A stretch of DNA of 64,000 bases, taken from NCBI GenBank assembly GCA_037367405.1, contig JAZKJV010009788.1, positions 310,001 through 374,000 of the forward strand. Direction: 5' to 3'. The stretch comes from Ottelia alismoides (Eukaryota; Streptophyta; Magnoliopsida; Alismatales; Hydrocharitaceae). Positions 1-11,115 of this stretch are shown here, piece by piece; position 1 is the stretch's first letter; each line of letters starts with the position of its first letter. A program made the position numbers and the translations under genes. The notes below the pieces were generated by a model that made no database searches, was not told where the DNA came from, and saw only the letters and a program-made list of their open reading frames with translations.

Positions 1-1082
1 CTCCATCGCCACAGCAACGCATGTGGCTCATCCTAGCTACAACATGAGAATCAAGATTAGGTCTTTAGAGCTCTATTCTCGCTACAATCAGCCGCATTTT
101 TCATCGGATCTGAAGTTCCCAACCTCATCGACATCCATACCCGCACCCCCACATCGTCCAGTGCTCGACCCTTCAGGTTCCTATGCGCGGTCTTCTAATT
201 CGATGCCATCGACGGCAAGGCGGGGACTTACGCAACACATCTCTAGGCAACGAAGGTGCTCTGCGGCGATCTGGAGTTTCTCCAAATCCATCTCTGTCTC
301 ACGCCGACACGAGATCTGGGCACCTCTTCAACACTCCCAGTTCACCTCCACACGTCGCTCCTTCCGATCACGAGCTCCATGAGGTGCAGAACCTCCAGGC
401 GACACCTCCTTTGGTAAGCAAAGCCCATTGCGTCGCTCCTCCCGTGTCGATAGGGCAGGCACCTTCATCTCCAGACTCCGCTGCCGATCACCTCCAGTAG
501 TGCGACCCCTCCTCGCCTCCTCCAGGCTCACGAGCGGCACCATGTGGCGTCATCAACGGCGGAACCCATTCCGGCGGCAGCGACAAGTGAAGAAAGCCCC
601 CATCGAGGGGTGGCAGGAGCAGAGCCCCACAGGGGGGCGGCACCAAATTTTGAAGAAGCCATGTCGTTGCCAAAAGGGGTCCCTGGTTGGGAACCCTAAA
701 TAAAGGGTCGTCTTCTTGGTTTCTTTAGGCCCAACGAACCCAACTTCAGTTTTAAAAAAAATCTGCAGTTAGTCCTGGACCTAAGTGGGTCGTGTAAATT
801 AAAAAGAAAAAGAAAAACAAGAAGAGAGAGGAAGGCAACTAAAAAATGAATTGGCATTATTTGATTAAAAAAAGAAGGAAGAGGTTTGTTAAAAAAAGGG
901 GTGCGTACATACAAAAAAATTTGTACAGGAGAAAAAAAAGAGGAAAGCCGGGGAAAAAAGGATGATGAACATGTTATTCGATGGTTTTTTCTCCCCATTA
1001 TCTTGTCTTCTCCCAACTTTGTCGATGTTATTGTTTTACCACAAGTATGGGAGAAAGGAGGAGTATTGTGTAGAGTCACGGG

Positions 1083-1308
1083 CATGGCCTCAAATTTCAG
1101 CGAAATTCGATCGAATTTCTGTCGAATATCGATATCCAGTCGAAATCGAAATTCGACCGAAATGACCGAAATGACCGAAATATGGGGGTCCTAGTACAAA
1201 AAATGACCGAAATGGCCGAAATTTCGGTTGAAATTCCACCGAAATTCCATCGAAATTCTGTTTTGGTCGATACCGAAATGGTGACCGAAACCGGCATTTA
1301 AGGCCTTG
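1083..1308 (+). mobile_element. hAT-type MITE, CGAAATT family, copy A1
   Basis: This 226-bp non-coding element begins CATGGCCTCAAAT and ends ATTTAAGGCCTTG, so its ends are imperfect inverted repeats of the form CAnGGCCTnAAAT. The body is almost entirely iterations of CGAAATT and its complement and holds the palindrome CCGAAATTTCGG at 1216-1227. A central non-repetitive segment (GGGGGTCCTAGTAC) is shared with the other full-length copies. The flanks carry TCACGGG on both sides, an imperfect version of the 8-bp target duplication seen at five other copies. CA...TG ends with 8-bp duplications are typical of the hAT superfamily. It sits in the internal region of a family H LTR element. Confidence 0.85.
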
Positions 1309-1992
1309 ACTCACGGGTCTTTTCCAGATTTAGATATTAGATTCCAAACCAGCCAGATATTCAGACTCTACAGTTCATTTTTTGGATTCAACGATCAGAT
1401 TCTGAGTCCTATTCAGATGTGCACATTATTGCAATCATTTGTTTGTGGCCCCCATCTTTTATTTTGGTCAGAGTTTTCATGTGTTCCATAGGGACTCCAA
1501 AGTAGAGATCCCATTCCTTATACCATGTGGGCTAAGGTTTCATGTGGTTTTATAGGGACTCCATAGTAGAGATCCCATTCTCTAAGCCAGTATGGGAGAG
1601 ACTCAGTTCTCCGACGAGGAGACTTTTCAGACTCCATTCTCCAGCAATCGTGGACTCCGACGAGGATGTTTTCCATGAATTTTCAGTTCGGCCCTTTCAG
1701 AGATGGAGCAGTTGTCCACATGTTGTGGCAGGCCAGAGTTCTCCAAGTGGAGACTCATTTCCAGTTGCAGTGATTCTGACAGGCGTAGTACAAAGTACGT
1801 GCTCTCTGATGAGGGGATTGCTTTTGACTCACACTCTAGTCTGTTCGTCCTCTTCATCTGTGGGGCATGAGAAGCAACGTCCTCGACAGCAGCCGACAGT
1901 TATATGTGTTGAGTTGATATTATCTGTAGTGTCTTGTATTGTGAGCTGAGAATTCTTTTTGTTTGTTCAAGTTGAGCATTGCATGCTCCAGC

Positions 1993-2205
1993 TTGAGGGG
2001 GAGTGTTAGAGTATGAGTCATTAATATGTAAGATGGGTAAATGGATTTCTTCCAATATCCATTTACCCCATCCAGTATTTAATCCCACAACTACCACTGT
2101 TGGGAATTGAAGGGTCTGGGGAGGCTATATAAGGAGCCCCAGACCTCCTGTATCCAGTGAGAAAGTGCAATGTATGAATCATTCCTTTGAGGCGTTCTCC
2201 CGTGT
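1993..2205 (+). repeat. Polypurine tract and truncated 3' LTR of family H
   Basis: The tract TTGAGGGGGAG at 1993-2003 primes plus-strand synthesis in LTR retrotransposons and is followed directly by the LTR start TGTTAGAGTATG at 2004. A TATA box (TATATAA, 2126-2132) lies in the expected promoter position. The LTR aligns with that at 59267-59581 as far as 'ttctcccgtg', then breaks off where the hAT element at 2206 begins. The rest of the LTR is not seen to the right. Confidence 0.85.
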
Positions 2206-3572
2206 CAGTGTTGCAAAAGTCGACCGACTAGGCCGACTAGTCGGGCCGACTATGCGACTCGGGTGGGTACCCGACTCGAATAGGCAAAGTCATCCTTTAG
2301 TCGCTTGAGCCCGACTAATCGAACGTATAGTCGGTCAAGGCAGCCGATTAGGCGGCCGATTTTTGCTTAGAAGATCCGACAATCGGATCCAGGTATTGAG
2401 TTAAAAGGGTTACTGTTAGACAATAACCCTCACTCAAGTGCGCGACCCCCCGACAACCCCCCCCTCCAGTGCGTGATACCCCTCGACACCGCGCCACCTC
2501 GTCGCCTCCAATGCCTCGTCGGCGCCGCCTCCAACACCTCGTTGTCGCCGCCGCCACCACCAGTGCTTAGCCACATCGCCGCCACCATACCTAGGCCTCC
2601 AGCGCCTCTTTGCTCCCGATTTAGGTTAGGTTTTTTTTGTTTTTGCTTATATTTTCTCTTCTAATTTTCTTAGGTTGATGATGTTGAACTTGGATGTTAA
2701 TATGTTATTGTTAGCAAATATCAATGTTAGGTTAGGTTCTCTTCAATTTTTTTGATTTTTGCTTAGGTTAATCTTAGATGTTATTGCTTATATTTGCTTA
2801 CGTTGATTTTAGATGTTATTGTTAGGATATATTGTCTCTTCTAATTTGCAGGTTGATCGTAAATGTTATTGCTTAGATTTTCATTACTAGTTTTTCCATT
2901 GTTAGGTTAGGGTTACTTCTAGTTTGTTTATTTTAGGAGTAAAAATTTAATTTTTCATGATGAAGGCATGTTGGGTATCTTATATATAAGATTACTTTAT
3001 TGTTTTATTACACCCTAAATGTTTGTTAATTTAGATACTTGTTGATTTGCATGATCGTTAGGTAACTTATGGAACTTCAATTTTTGAGTTTAGTTATCTT
3101 TGTGTTTGTTGATTGGCTAATTTGTAAGTTTGATTAGCTAGTAACTTGTAAGTTTGATTAGCTTTGTGTTTGTTTATTAGTAACTTGTGAGTTTGTGACT
3201 ATGTAGATGGCTACACTTCCAGCGAACGTCACTTCTGTTAGCGACTCATTGTTTTATGTGCCGCCAAGATCAACAGATCCTGCATGGCAATATGGTTACC
3301 TTTCGAACCGTGCGGATCCGAATACGGTTACTTGCAGATTGTGCAAGAAGGTTGTCAAGGGATTGGCTATTGTTAAATATTGAAATTGCTAAATATATGA
3401 ATATAAATGAGAGTATATGTATTAAAATTTGATTTATATATTTAAATTAATTAAAAAATTCAAAACCGACTAATGCCCGACTAAATCTGATTAATCTCCC
3501 TAATGTCGATTAATCCTTAGTCAGTGACCCTGTCGACCGAGTATCGGATCTCATAACTACGAACACGCCTTG
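2206..3572 (+). mobile_element. hAT deletion derivative, CTAG-palindrome family, copy D1
   Basis: The left end CAGTGTTGCAAAAGTCG is followed by a dense array of CCGACTAG/CTAGTCGG half-sites (2220-2370), and the right end carries the same motif in diverged form (3465-3545). The same ends occur in opposite orientation at 21589-22121, which has a clean 8-bp target duplication. Between them lie an AT-rich segment of intron or leader type and a 58-codon remnant of a hAT transposase. The element is therefore larger than a MITE and looks like a derivative that lost the catalytic part of its gene. The right border is uncertain (about 3560-3572), and I could not see a target duplication here. Confidence 0.7.
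3207..3383 (+). pseudogene. Truncated hAT transposase, BED zinc-finger N-terminus
   Basis: A 58-codon frame opens with ATG directly after a splice-acceptor-like 'gactatgtag'. Residues 24-52 read as the first half of a BED zinc finger: DPAWQYGY, then DPNTVTCRLCKKVVKG, with the CxxC pair at residues 43 and 46. The downstream HxxxH half is missing. The frame runs into AT-rich DNA right after the KG turn and stops at TGA. BED fingers at the N-terminus of hAT transposases bind the element's own ends. No catalytic DDE or dimerisation domain is present, so it cannot transpose by itself. It is the only coding trace in any of the hAT-like elements here and assigns the CTAG-palindrome family to hAT. 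Confidence 0.75.
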
Positions 3573-3725
3573 AGGATGTCTCTATGAAACGGCTTAAGAT
3601 GTTTCTATGACCCTGTCGATCTACTGCCGATTAATCCGATTAGTCTCCTCCCTACAATGCGGAAACGGCTTAAAATGTCTCTATGAACAACTGGATCTCA
3701 TAACTACGGACACGCCTTGAGGATG
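3546..3725 (+). repeat. Direct repeat of about 35 bp
   Basis: The segment starting 'ggatctcataactacg' and running to 'acacgccttgagga' occurs at about 3546-3578 and again at about 3692-3724. A further 'cggcttaaaatgtctctatga'-type match lies in the spacer at both copies. Between the copies is a diverged CTAG-family fragment (3605-3660). This looks like a tandem duplication of the right edge of the hAT element together with its flank. Confidence 0.7.
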
Positions 3726-4681
3726 CTCTAAATTACTCTCTAAATTCCCTTCCTGCAAAGTATATAAGACGAGGAGACATGTGTGAATCGCCCCCTCCAC
3801 CAAACCTAGATTGTCACTATCGATTGAGTGACCCCCAAAACTAGGATGTTCTCCATACACATCCTTGATTAAAGCACTCTCCAACCATGGCGAGCAAATA
3901 GATGCCATTGCCCACACTCCAAAGGAGCGTCCAAATTGGGAATATCACCACTATCATGGCATCCCCCCCGGTGCAATACCATCATAACTGACACCAACAT
4001 CGCGTTGTCGCTTACTTGAACATCCAAAATTTATGTAACCTATAACGCGGCAGACTAACCATCGTGCCCCTGCATGTACGTCCAAGGTGGTCTCGACCTC
4101 CATAATAGAAGCATGTGCATGAATCTTTGCACATAGTTCCCCTTCGACAGCCCACCACCACCTTCGATGCTCCCTCCAGCTCATGTCCTCCTTAAAAAAG
4201 TTTTCTGGAACTTTATTTGACGTAGAAAGATCGAAAGCTCTTTAGGTCTCTAGTTTTGAAGTTGAGAAATACAAATGAGATGAGACGTCTTTTCTGCGTA
4301 GTTCATGATCATCTAAGGGGTTAATACAGTTTTAGGCAAAACTGCATCATATAAACATTCAGTGGATTCAGTAGAAACGGAACCTCCAAGGATAGTGTTC
4401 TTTGCATGGTATCCAAGATTATTATCATTTTTGTTCTATCATGGGCAGCCTTACATTTTTATCATCTACAACAAATATCCACAATTCAATCCCATGTCAC
4501 ACAACCCCCTTTACAATAAAATTTATGTTATTTGGTCTCTAATGCTTTACTGCTCTAATAATAGAGCTAAGACACCATATCTCTAGTTGAAAGATCAACA
4601 GGAAAAATATGTGAAACATAAAACGACATCTTATGCATTCAGCTATTCATCCTACATCGAATTCCACTGACTACTATGTAT
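3726..4681. other. No gene recognised
   Basis: The short open frames here (for example 3954-4184 minus and 4362-4586 plus) resemble no family I know, and no repeat boundary is evident. The sequence is moderately AT-rich and may be old intron or decayed transposon. Confidence 0.5.
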
Positions 4682-4822
4682 CTATTGCCAACCAAGAAAT
4701 TGAATTAATAACATGCCATTCGCTCTGCAATTGGATAAATCATAAGCCAACCTGACATTCTCAACAGTGTAAGTTATCTGCCTGACCCTCTTGTTAATCT
4801 GGCGTTCACAGCTGTCAACTTC
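4682..4822 (-). CDS. Candidate exon of an unidentified host gene
   Basis: On the minus strand a splice acceptor ('tctatatttacag') ends at 4823. It is followed by an open frame in phase 0 that starts EVDSCERQINKRVRQ and runs to a TAG at 4682-4684. The residue mix (charged, helical) looks like real protein and unlike the transposon debris around it. A donor-like CAG|GTTGGC inside the exon, near 4744, would give an earlier exon end, so the stop at 4682 may not be used. The phase matches the donor end of the exon-like segment at 46485-46594. I do not recognise the protein. Confidence 0.35.
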   Translation of the reverse strand, partial: EVDSCERQINKRVRQITYTVENVRLAYDLSNCRANGMLLIQFLGWQ

Positions 4823-4867
4823 CTGTAAATATAGATGTGAAGCATGGTCAGGGCTGAAATCCTGCAT

Positions 4868-5260
4868 GCTACGTGATGGTTAATGAAACTTCAAAATGTG
4901 TTTTATAAAGCCTTCAAAATGGTTTTTGAGTGAGAATTAACCATGGAAATGGATCTAATCCCCGGCATAACATAAATTAGATCTGTTTGAAAGTAAAAAA
5001 TCATGTATTCAAATCCAATTGTTGTGAGAAAAGGCTTAATTTCTGTTGTAATTAACCCCAAAACAGGTCCAAAAATTTCCGCACAAAGGTGGGGTCTACT
5101 ACTGAATCAAATGCCCCCCAAGAAACAGATATCCAATTAATTAAGTTTCGCTTATCCATTTGGCTAACTCCTTTGAAATATCCAATTAATCGTGCATCTC
5201 CCTAGTTGTGCCTTCCCTCGGCCAATCGTTCCTACATTGGCCGACTTCATTAGCTTGATC
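4868..5260. other. No gene recognised
   Basis: This AT-rich sequence lies between the candidate exon and a hAT-like element. I see no convincing frame, RNA or repeat. Confidence 0.5.
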
Positions 5261-6239
5261 CAAGGTTCAAAACATTGATATTGAATCGGGCAGAGCCTGA
5301 AAAGGGATATATTGGCGATATTCTACCTCGAAATGGCGCAAAAAAGCGATTTTTCACAAATTAAGGTCATCATAGTTCTTGAAACAATAAATAACATACA
5401 AATGCACGCATATATGCAAGAATAAGGTGTATTTAGCCCACCAGCACACATTATATACATATCGTCAGTTGTAAATGCTGACAGTTGACCGTTGACTGTC
5501 AGGAGGTATTAGAAAGGAAATGAGGATATTCATAGACATAAATGACATGTATTTAGCATATTATGTTTACATAACATCACATATTATGCATAAAGGACAT
5601 GTATATCAGAAATGAAACAAAAAATGAGCATAATAACATTATTTTTAAAGAACGTAACATAATAATAATATTTTGAATGAAAGAAGAAGAAGAAAAATTG
5701 ATTTGTGAAGACAACTTATCTAACTGGACTAAAGAAAAACAATACCGATTGAAGTATGTCATGAGTCTATGTTTCTGAATCATTATATTACTACTAGTTA
5801 CTAATATCAATTGGAGTATTTTCCGGATCTGTGATTCTAACTTGATCAGCTTTAGAGTTGTTTCACTTCCATTACCAAAAGGGGCATGAAGCATCCCAAG
5901 TTGAAGAACACTCGCACACCCCCCTCCCGATCGCACCATATCCCGCCAGACAGGGTCCCATTGGCAGTAGATAAATAAATAGTGAAATCAAGATCACATG
6001 CGTAATATCATGATATACATAGATACAGCAAAATATTGACGATATCACTTGATACCAGAGAAAGTTTGTACTGAAATCGATCAATTTTGAGCAATATGGC
6101 TTCTATATATCGTTGATATCTCATGAAATATCGATCGATATCCTGTAAAAGAGTATACATAAGGATACAGGTACCTCCATCAAGTTGATATGATATATTG
6201 GTGATATATCATTGATATATCATGATATCTAAAACCATG
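5261..6239 (+). mobile_element. hAT-like element, TATA-palindrome family, copy B1
   Basis: The left end is CAAGGTTCAAAACATTGATA, and the right end is the inverted counterpart ending TATCTAAAACCATG. The flanks are GCTTGATC (5253-5260) and CCTTGATC (6240-6247), an 8-bp target duplication with one mismatch. Subterminal zones near both ends carry GATAT/ATATC iterations ('ggtgatatatcattgatatatcatgatatc'), a weaker version of the GATATATCG arrays in the copies at 38837 and 53712. At 979 bp it is four times the size of the MITE at 38837. No transposase frame was recognised in the middle. Confidence 0.65.
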
Positions 6240-6649
6240 CCTTGATCTGAACAACCACATAATTTCCCGCATCATAACATCAATTCATAATGCGGGAATA
6301 CTTGATCATCTGAAGATATAGTATACTTTTCTTTCCCATTGTTCACCATTCTACGCGTAGAGCACTGGCTAAAGTGCATGTATCCTATTCCAAATTGTGG
6401 GTTCATTCACGATAAAAATCTAAAAAATATTTTCATCTTTTTAGAGGCGAAGAATTCATGACTGAAAAGATTACTTTGATTTGATTTTATTTCATTTTTA
6501 CCATCCAGTATTACCATGTGATCCATTACTTAGATATTATTTTTATCCTTTAATATTTGAAAAGGAGAGTCTACGTGAAAGCACTAAAATTTTGGAATCG
6601 AGACTTGCTAAGGCGCTTTGAGACCGTCCAAATAAAATGATACAACAAC
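6240..6649. other. No gene recognised
   Basis: AT-rich spacer between the hAT-like element and LINE L1. It ends in the target sequence TAATTTAAAAA used by the LINE. Confidence 0.5.
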
Positions 6650-6660
6650 TAATTTAAAAA

Positions 6661-9101
6661 GTTTGGGACCTGAATGCGGATGGGGCTCCTGGTCCGGATG
6701 GCTTCTTAGTGTCCTTTTATAGGGAGTTCTGGGATATGCTGAAGGGTGACATTTTGGAGGTCCTAACTGAATTCAGGGGCGGCAACAGGGGTTTTGAGAA
6801 GATTAACAGGGCCTTGGTATTTTTGTTGCCAAAGAAGGAGACCCCGGTTGGGGTTGGGGACTACAGACCGATTTCTATTTCCAATGGCATTATCTCATTG
6901 TCACCAAGGTGCTGGCGACCAGGCTTAGGGTTGTCTTGGGCTCAGTGGTCTTACCGGCTCAATCTGCGTTCATCCCAGGCCGGTGTATGTCGGATGGCAT
7001 TGTGACCGCCTCGGAGATCTGTCATGAGTGGAAGAGGTCTGTAAAGAAAGGGGTTGTTTGGAAAATTGACTACGCCAAAGCCTACGACTGTGTCAGTTGG
7101 AGATTCCTGTGGTCAGCGTTGCAGAAGAGGAGATTTCCGAAGGAATGAGTTGCCTGGGTTAAGAGATGTGTAACCACTAGCTCCTGCTCTGTGTTGGTCA
7201 ACGGGAGGCCGGAAGGTGGTTGGTTTCAACCACAGAGAGGGGTACGGCAAGGTTGCCCCGTAGCCCCCCTGTTTTTTGTGTTGGTTGCGGATTGTCTTGC
7301 GGTCTTGTTTCAGCAGGCGGTTGAAGAGAGCTGGTGTGAGGGCTTCAAGATGGGGGACATCTCCGTCCCGGTTTTGCAATATACGGATGACATGTTGATC
7401 TTCCTGGGGGGGTCGAGGAACAGAATCACAATGTGGCTATTTTGGTGGATGTGTTTGGCTGCCTCTCTGGCTTGCAGATTAATAGGCAGAAGTCGGTCCT
7501 AGTTCCTATGGGGATGGATTGCGAGGAAAGCAACAGGTTAGCAGTGTACGTTGGTTGCCCTTTGGGGAGATTATCAATAACATATCTGCGATTACCACTG
7601 GTTGAAGGTAGGCTGAGGAAGTCCGATTGGGACTGTGTTCTGCGGAGAATGGAGGAGCGGTTGGAAGGGTGGAAGGCTACCACTCTGTCCAAGGGTGGGA
7701 AGCTTGCATTGCTGAAGCATGTTCTTTCAGCCATTCCGATCTTCTTCTTCTCGACGAGGAGAATGTCGGCTTGTGTTAGAAGGAAGGTGGAATCTTTGAT
7801 GAGATCTTTTTTCTGGTCAGATAGAAGGCAGATAACGAGGGGATTGCACCTGGTGGCCTGAAAGGATATCGCGGTGCCTGTTTCGGAGGGGGGCCTTGGT
7901 ATAAGGGATGTGGATGCAATGAACAAAGCCTTATTAGCCAAGTGGGTGGTACGCATCTGGGGTCCATCCGACTCGTCGGTGTTGCGGTTGCTGAGGGAGA
8001 TTTATGGTGTCACAGGGGAGTTGGTGGCAGGGAGGAAGCGTCACGAGTCCTCGTTGTGGAGTGGGATCCGTGCCGTGATTCCGGGACTTAGGTCTTTTCT
8101 TCGGCCGAAGTTGGGGAATGGCCTCCGTTTCTGTTTCTGGCAGGATGACTGGACGGGGGAGGGGGCGTTGGCCTACCTCTTTCCTAGGTTGATGGCATTA
8201 GCCTTTGACAGGGGGCGCGGGTGGCGGAAGTGGCTGACTCGGGGTCGTGGGCGTCGAGGTTCCTTGTTGTTCTCTCGGATCAGAGGATGGATGAGTTCTT
8301 GCGGATGTTATCGGAGATTCCCCCTGTCGAGGAGATGTCGGGTGACCCCGATCATTTTGTGTGGGAAGACGGTAGGTTCTTGGTGAAGAAAGCATACAGG
8401 AAGCTGACTGCTGGGGTGGTGGAGCGAGACGAAGAACTATGTGCTGACTTGAAGGTGATTTGGGCGGCTAAGATTCCTACTCGGGTTAAGGTCTTTCTTT
8501 GGTGTCTAAGAAGAGACCGGATATGTGACAAAGTGAGACGAGGCAGACTGTTGGGTGCGGCGGATACGAGGTGTGACAGATGCGAGGACGGCGAGGAGGA
8601 TGCGGACCACATCTTCTTTGGATGCAGGTCTTCGGCAAGTGTGTGGGAGTCTTGGGGCCTGTTTGGTTGCAGGGTTGGGCAGGGTTGGCCCAACCCTGGT
8701 TACTATTCACAAGGGTACTTCCTCCTCACATATTACTATTCACCCACCCCAACCCAGCCCAACCCAACCCAATCCAACCCAGCAACCAAACAGGCCCTTG
8801 GGGCTCCCGTGGGTTCGGACATCCGATGCGTAGCATTTTTGGAGATCTATTCGGGTGGTTCGTCTTGGGTCATCCGGCGATGTCTCCAAGCCATTTGTCG
8901 CGCTCTGGGCTATTTGGCTTGGCAGGAATGATACAATCTTCAAGGGACAGCGGTTTTATTTTAAAAATGTGCTAGCTAAATGTAATGCCTCGTACAATTT
9001 CTGGATATCCAACTGATGTACCATCTTGCTTATCAATGCATGTGTTGGTGTGGTGACTCCCGCCTTGGGAGGGCACCCCCGTCTTTCTTATTCAAAAAAA
9101 T
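6661..9101 (+). mobile_element. L1-type LINE, 5'-truncated, copy L1
   Basis: This is a non-LTR retrotransposon starting inside the reverse transcriptase gene. A target duplication TAATTTAAAAA lies at 6650-6660 and 9102-9112. The 3' end has the same 'ctcccgccttgggaggg' signature and A-rich tail as the copy at 33729-36174. Recognisable RT blocks are 'FYREFWD' (about 6714), 'DYRPISISNG', 'DYAKAYDCVSW' (about 7068) and the active-site block QYTDDMLIFLGG (about 7378). The zf-RVT zinc region follows (CDRCEDGEEDADHIFFGC, about 8569-8620). The frame is broken by frameshifts near 6890 and 7430, stops at 7146 and 7859, another shift near 8220 and a MITE at 8655. It is a dead copy. Confidence 0.9.
8655..8797 (+). 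mobile_element. Small MITE with GGGCCTGTTTGGTTGC ends
   Basis: A 143-bp insertion splits the zinc-region frame of LINE L1; comparison with the copy at 33729-36174 shows the site before insertion. The ends are perfect inverted repeats GGGCCTGTTTGGTTGC / GCAACCAAACAGGCCC. Inside, the left arm carries GGGTTGG repeats (with 'gggttggcccaaccc') and the right arm runs of CCCAAC. The flanking duplication can be read as 3 bp (TTG, as in PIF/Harbinger Tourist elements) or as up to 8 bp (CTTGGGGC, as in hAT), because host and element bases coincide at the border. Confidence 0.85.
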
Positions 9102-9171
9102 TAATTTAAAAAAAAACAAGTTCAGTATGCTTCTTGATTCATATGAATGATTAATCTTGATATAAATGTAG

Positions 9172-10110
9172 GCCCTCAGAAGCCTTCTCCCGTGATTTCA
9201 TCGCGCTCTTTTGGAGTAGGGTTCCACGTAAAATCATGAACATCCCACTTTATATCTTTATATTCTTGACTTAATTATCGATTATGTTTCTGAATTATTT
9301 ATTTCAATATGGTATCAGAGCAATCAATTCTAGGGTTTGTTCTTAAAATTTTAATCACAATTCGTTTGAGTTCTGGTTGTTTCGATTACCACAGCATTAT
9401 TATGTCTTCTAACATCCTGGAGCAAGAGTTCCCCTATCGGAACTCGGCCCCAACCAATGCACAAGATCCCCTCAATCCCAACGTAGAAGATCTCCAGGTC
9501 CTAGCCCCAGCGAGGCTTCTTCTCTATACGCATTCCCCCAAGCGTACATGGACGTCCGGATTTCCTCAAGCAGGCCTTCCTCTCCAGGCAGAACGACCCC
9601 CGTGTACGACTCATCTCTGAACACCGCCACTATCTCTAGATAGGAATAGGGCAACAACGACCAGATCCTCTCGCCGCCACTATTCTAGAAAAAAGGAGAA
9701 GAAGAAGTCTGAGAACCCTCCAGACCTTCCTTTGGGCAACGCCCTCTCTAGCAACCTACAGGTGTCGCCCTCTCGAGGCCTTCCTCCAAGCAGAGTGGCA
9801 AGTGACACTTCTTCATCGACACGAAGCCCTTCGGCACGGCCTTCCTTCTTCCCCATACAAAACCTTCATGCACAAGCCCTAATCCGTCGTACACAAGTCA
9901 AAGATCTTTCGCGCAAGCAACATCTCAGGCCACACAAGCACCTCGCACATGAAGCACCACCCCACCCCTCTCCAACTCCATGCAACAACACCCCTTCTCC
10001 AAGAAACCATGGCAGCAATGGTGCTCCAGAGTAAAACAGATGGATTCTTTCCTCCCACAGGAACCCTAGTCAAATGAAGGAGAAGGGAAGAGGGATGGAT
10101 ACCACTTCTC
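9172..10110 (+). mobile_element. Family H LTR element fragment with primer-binding site
   Basis: Positions 9172-9309 match the 3' half of the family H LTR ('gccttctcccgtg', 'ggagtagggttccacgtaaaa'). They are followed at 9310-9321 by TGGTATCAGAGC, a canonical initiator tRNA-Met primer-binding site. The internal leader continues to about 10110 with pyrimidine-rich, non-coding sequence. The 5' part of the LTR is missing. Open frames in the leader (9732-10034) are proline- and serine-rich without family resemblance. Confidence 0.75.
9310..9321 (+). promoter_or_regulatory. tRNA-Met primer-binding site
   Basis: TGGTATCAGAGC is complementary to the 3' end of plant initiator tRNA-Met and lies directly after the LTR end, where reverse transcription starts. 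Confidence 0.85.
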
Positions 10111-10114
10111 TTAT

Positions 10115-10870
10115 ACAACAACAAAGCCTTTTCCCACATTAATTACAGTAGGATATATGGATTCTTTGCCTCCATTAAGATCTATCTTAGATCATTCTCG
10201 GGCTTAGATCCAAAAAACTAAGATCCCTTTGGATAGTCTCATTGCAACACTTTTTGAGCATTCCTCACCCTCTGTTAGCGGGCTCAACATCCTAAAACTC
10301 GTATTTTCTAACTGGTGCATCAGCCAACATCCTTTGCAAATGGCCAAATCATCTTAAGCAGTTTTCTCTCATCTTATCCTCTATCGGAGCTACAACTTTC
10401 CTTCTGATCGCATCATTGCGAATCCGATCTTGGCGTGTATGAGCACACATCCGCCTTAGCATTTTCATTTCTGGTACCATCATTCTATGCGCATGCCTAT
10501 GGTTCACAAGCCAGCATTCAGATCAATAGAGCATAGCAGGTTTCACGGCTGCTATGAAAACCTTCCTTTGACTTTCAAAGTAATTTTCTTCTCACATAGA
10601 ACATAGGTTCCTCTGCACTTTAGTCAACCTGCATTTAATCCTATGAGTAACATCTCCATCGACTTCTCCATCATGTTCAAAAATAGATCCCAACTATCTA
10701 AAAGAATCTTTCTTCTTAATGTTATCATCACCAATCTTCATCTCGATTTCATCACAACTTTTTCCATCAAATGTGCACTTCATATAATAAGTCTTAACCC
10801 TACCTATACGTAATCCTTAGTCTCTAATGCATGTCTCCAAACCTCCAGCTTCTCTTATATTATAAAAATT
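10115..10870 (-). mobile_element. RTE-type LINE 3' fragment
   Basis: This is a degenerate minus-strand match to the element at 16265-18600. It shares the segment around 'gatcccttt...ttgggccttcctcaccc', the 'catttgcaaatggccaaa' block and a decayed frame near 10640-10800 that reads as the RTE stretch ending in YYMKCTFDGK. The minus-strand 3' terminus is 'gggaaaaggctttgttgttg', a (TTG)n tail as in RTE elements. No open frame remains. Confidence 0.6.
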
Positions 10871-10969
10871 ACTTTGGCCCTACGAGCCCTTGCACGGCAG
10901 CAGAAAGAAAAAAGGTGCATTTGGGACCCAATAGGGCTACTATATTTTGAGAAAAATACAGTAGATTAT

Positions 10970-11110
10970 CCAGCCCTCAATGACCTTCTCCCATAGCTTC
11001 ACCCCACTCCTTATGGAGTAGGGTTGCTTATAAAATCCTAAGTGTTCCACTTTATATTTTTATGTTCTTGAGTTCATTATCGATTCCTCTTTTGTATTAT
11101 TTATTACAAC
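10970..11110 (+). mobile_element. Family H LTR fragment
   Basis: The words 'ccttctcccatagcttcacccc', 'ggagtagggttgctt' and 'gttccactttatatttttatgttcttgag' match the right half of the family H LTR at 9190-9300. No primer-binding site follows, so this is an isolated LTR fragment. Confidence 0.6.
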
Positions 11111-11115
11111 ATTTA

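Larger units (their letters stand above)
1..2205 (+). mobile_element. Family H non-coding LTR retrotransposon, 3' part
   Basis: This is the right-hand part of an LTR retrotransposon; its 5' LTR lies outside the window. It shows an internal region without gag or pol, a polypurine tract and the start of the 3' LTR. The internal motif 'ctccgacgagga' near 1610-1670 recurs in reverse at 20610-20720, and the stretch 960-1080 recurs near 63870-63960, so several copies of one family (called H here) lie in this window. An imperfect tandem repeat of about 51 bp, containing 'gtagagatcccattc', sits at 1478-1590. No frame looks like protein. Movement would need enzymes supplied in trans by an autonomous relative (inference). 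A 226-bp MITE is inserted at 1083. Confidence 0.8.

Noticed and set aside
2206..3572. A clean 8-bp target duplication for copy D1
   Set aside because: None could be found. The right border is disturbed by a local duplication, so no duplication is claimed.
7426..7956. 176-codon minus-strand frame
   Set aside because: It is the antisense shadow of the LINE L1 reverse transcriptase region, where codon bias keeps the opposite strand open.
8686..8790. Interstitial telomeric repeat from the CCCAACC runs
   Set aside because: The plant telomere unit is CCCTAAA; these runs lie inside perfect inverted ends and belong to a MITE.
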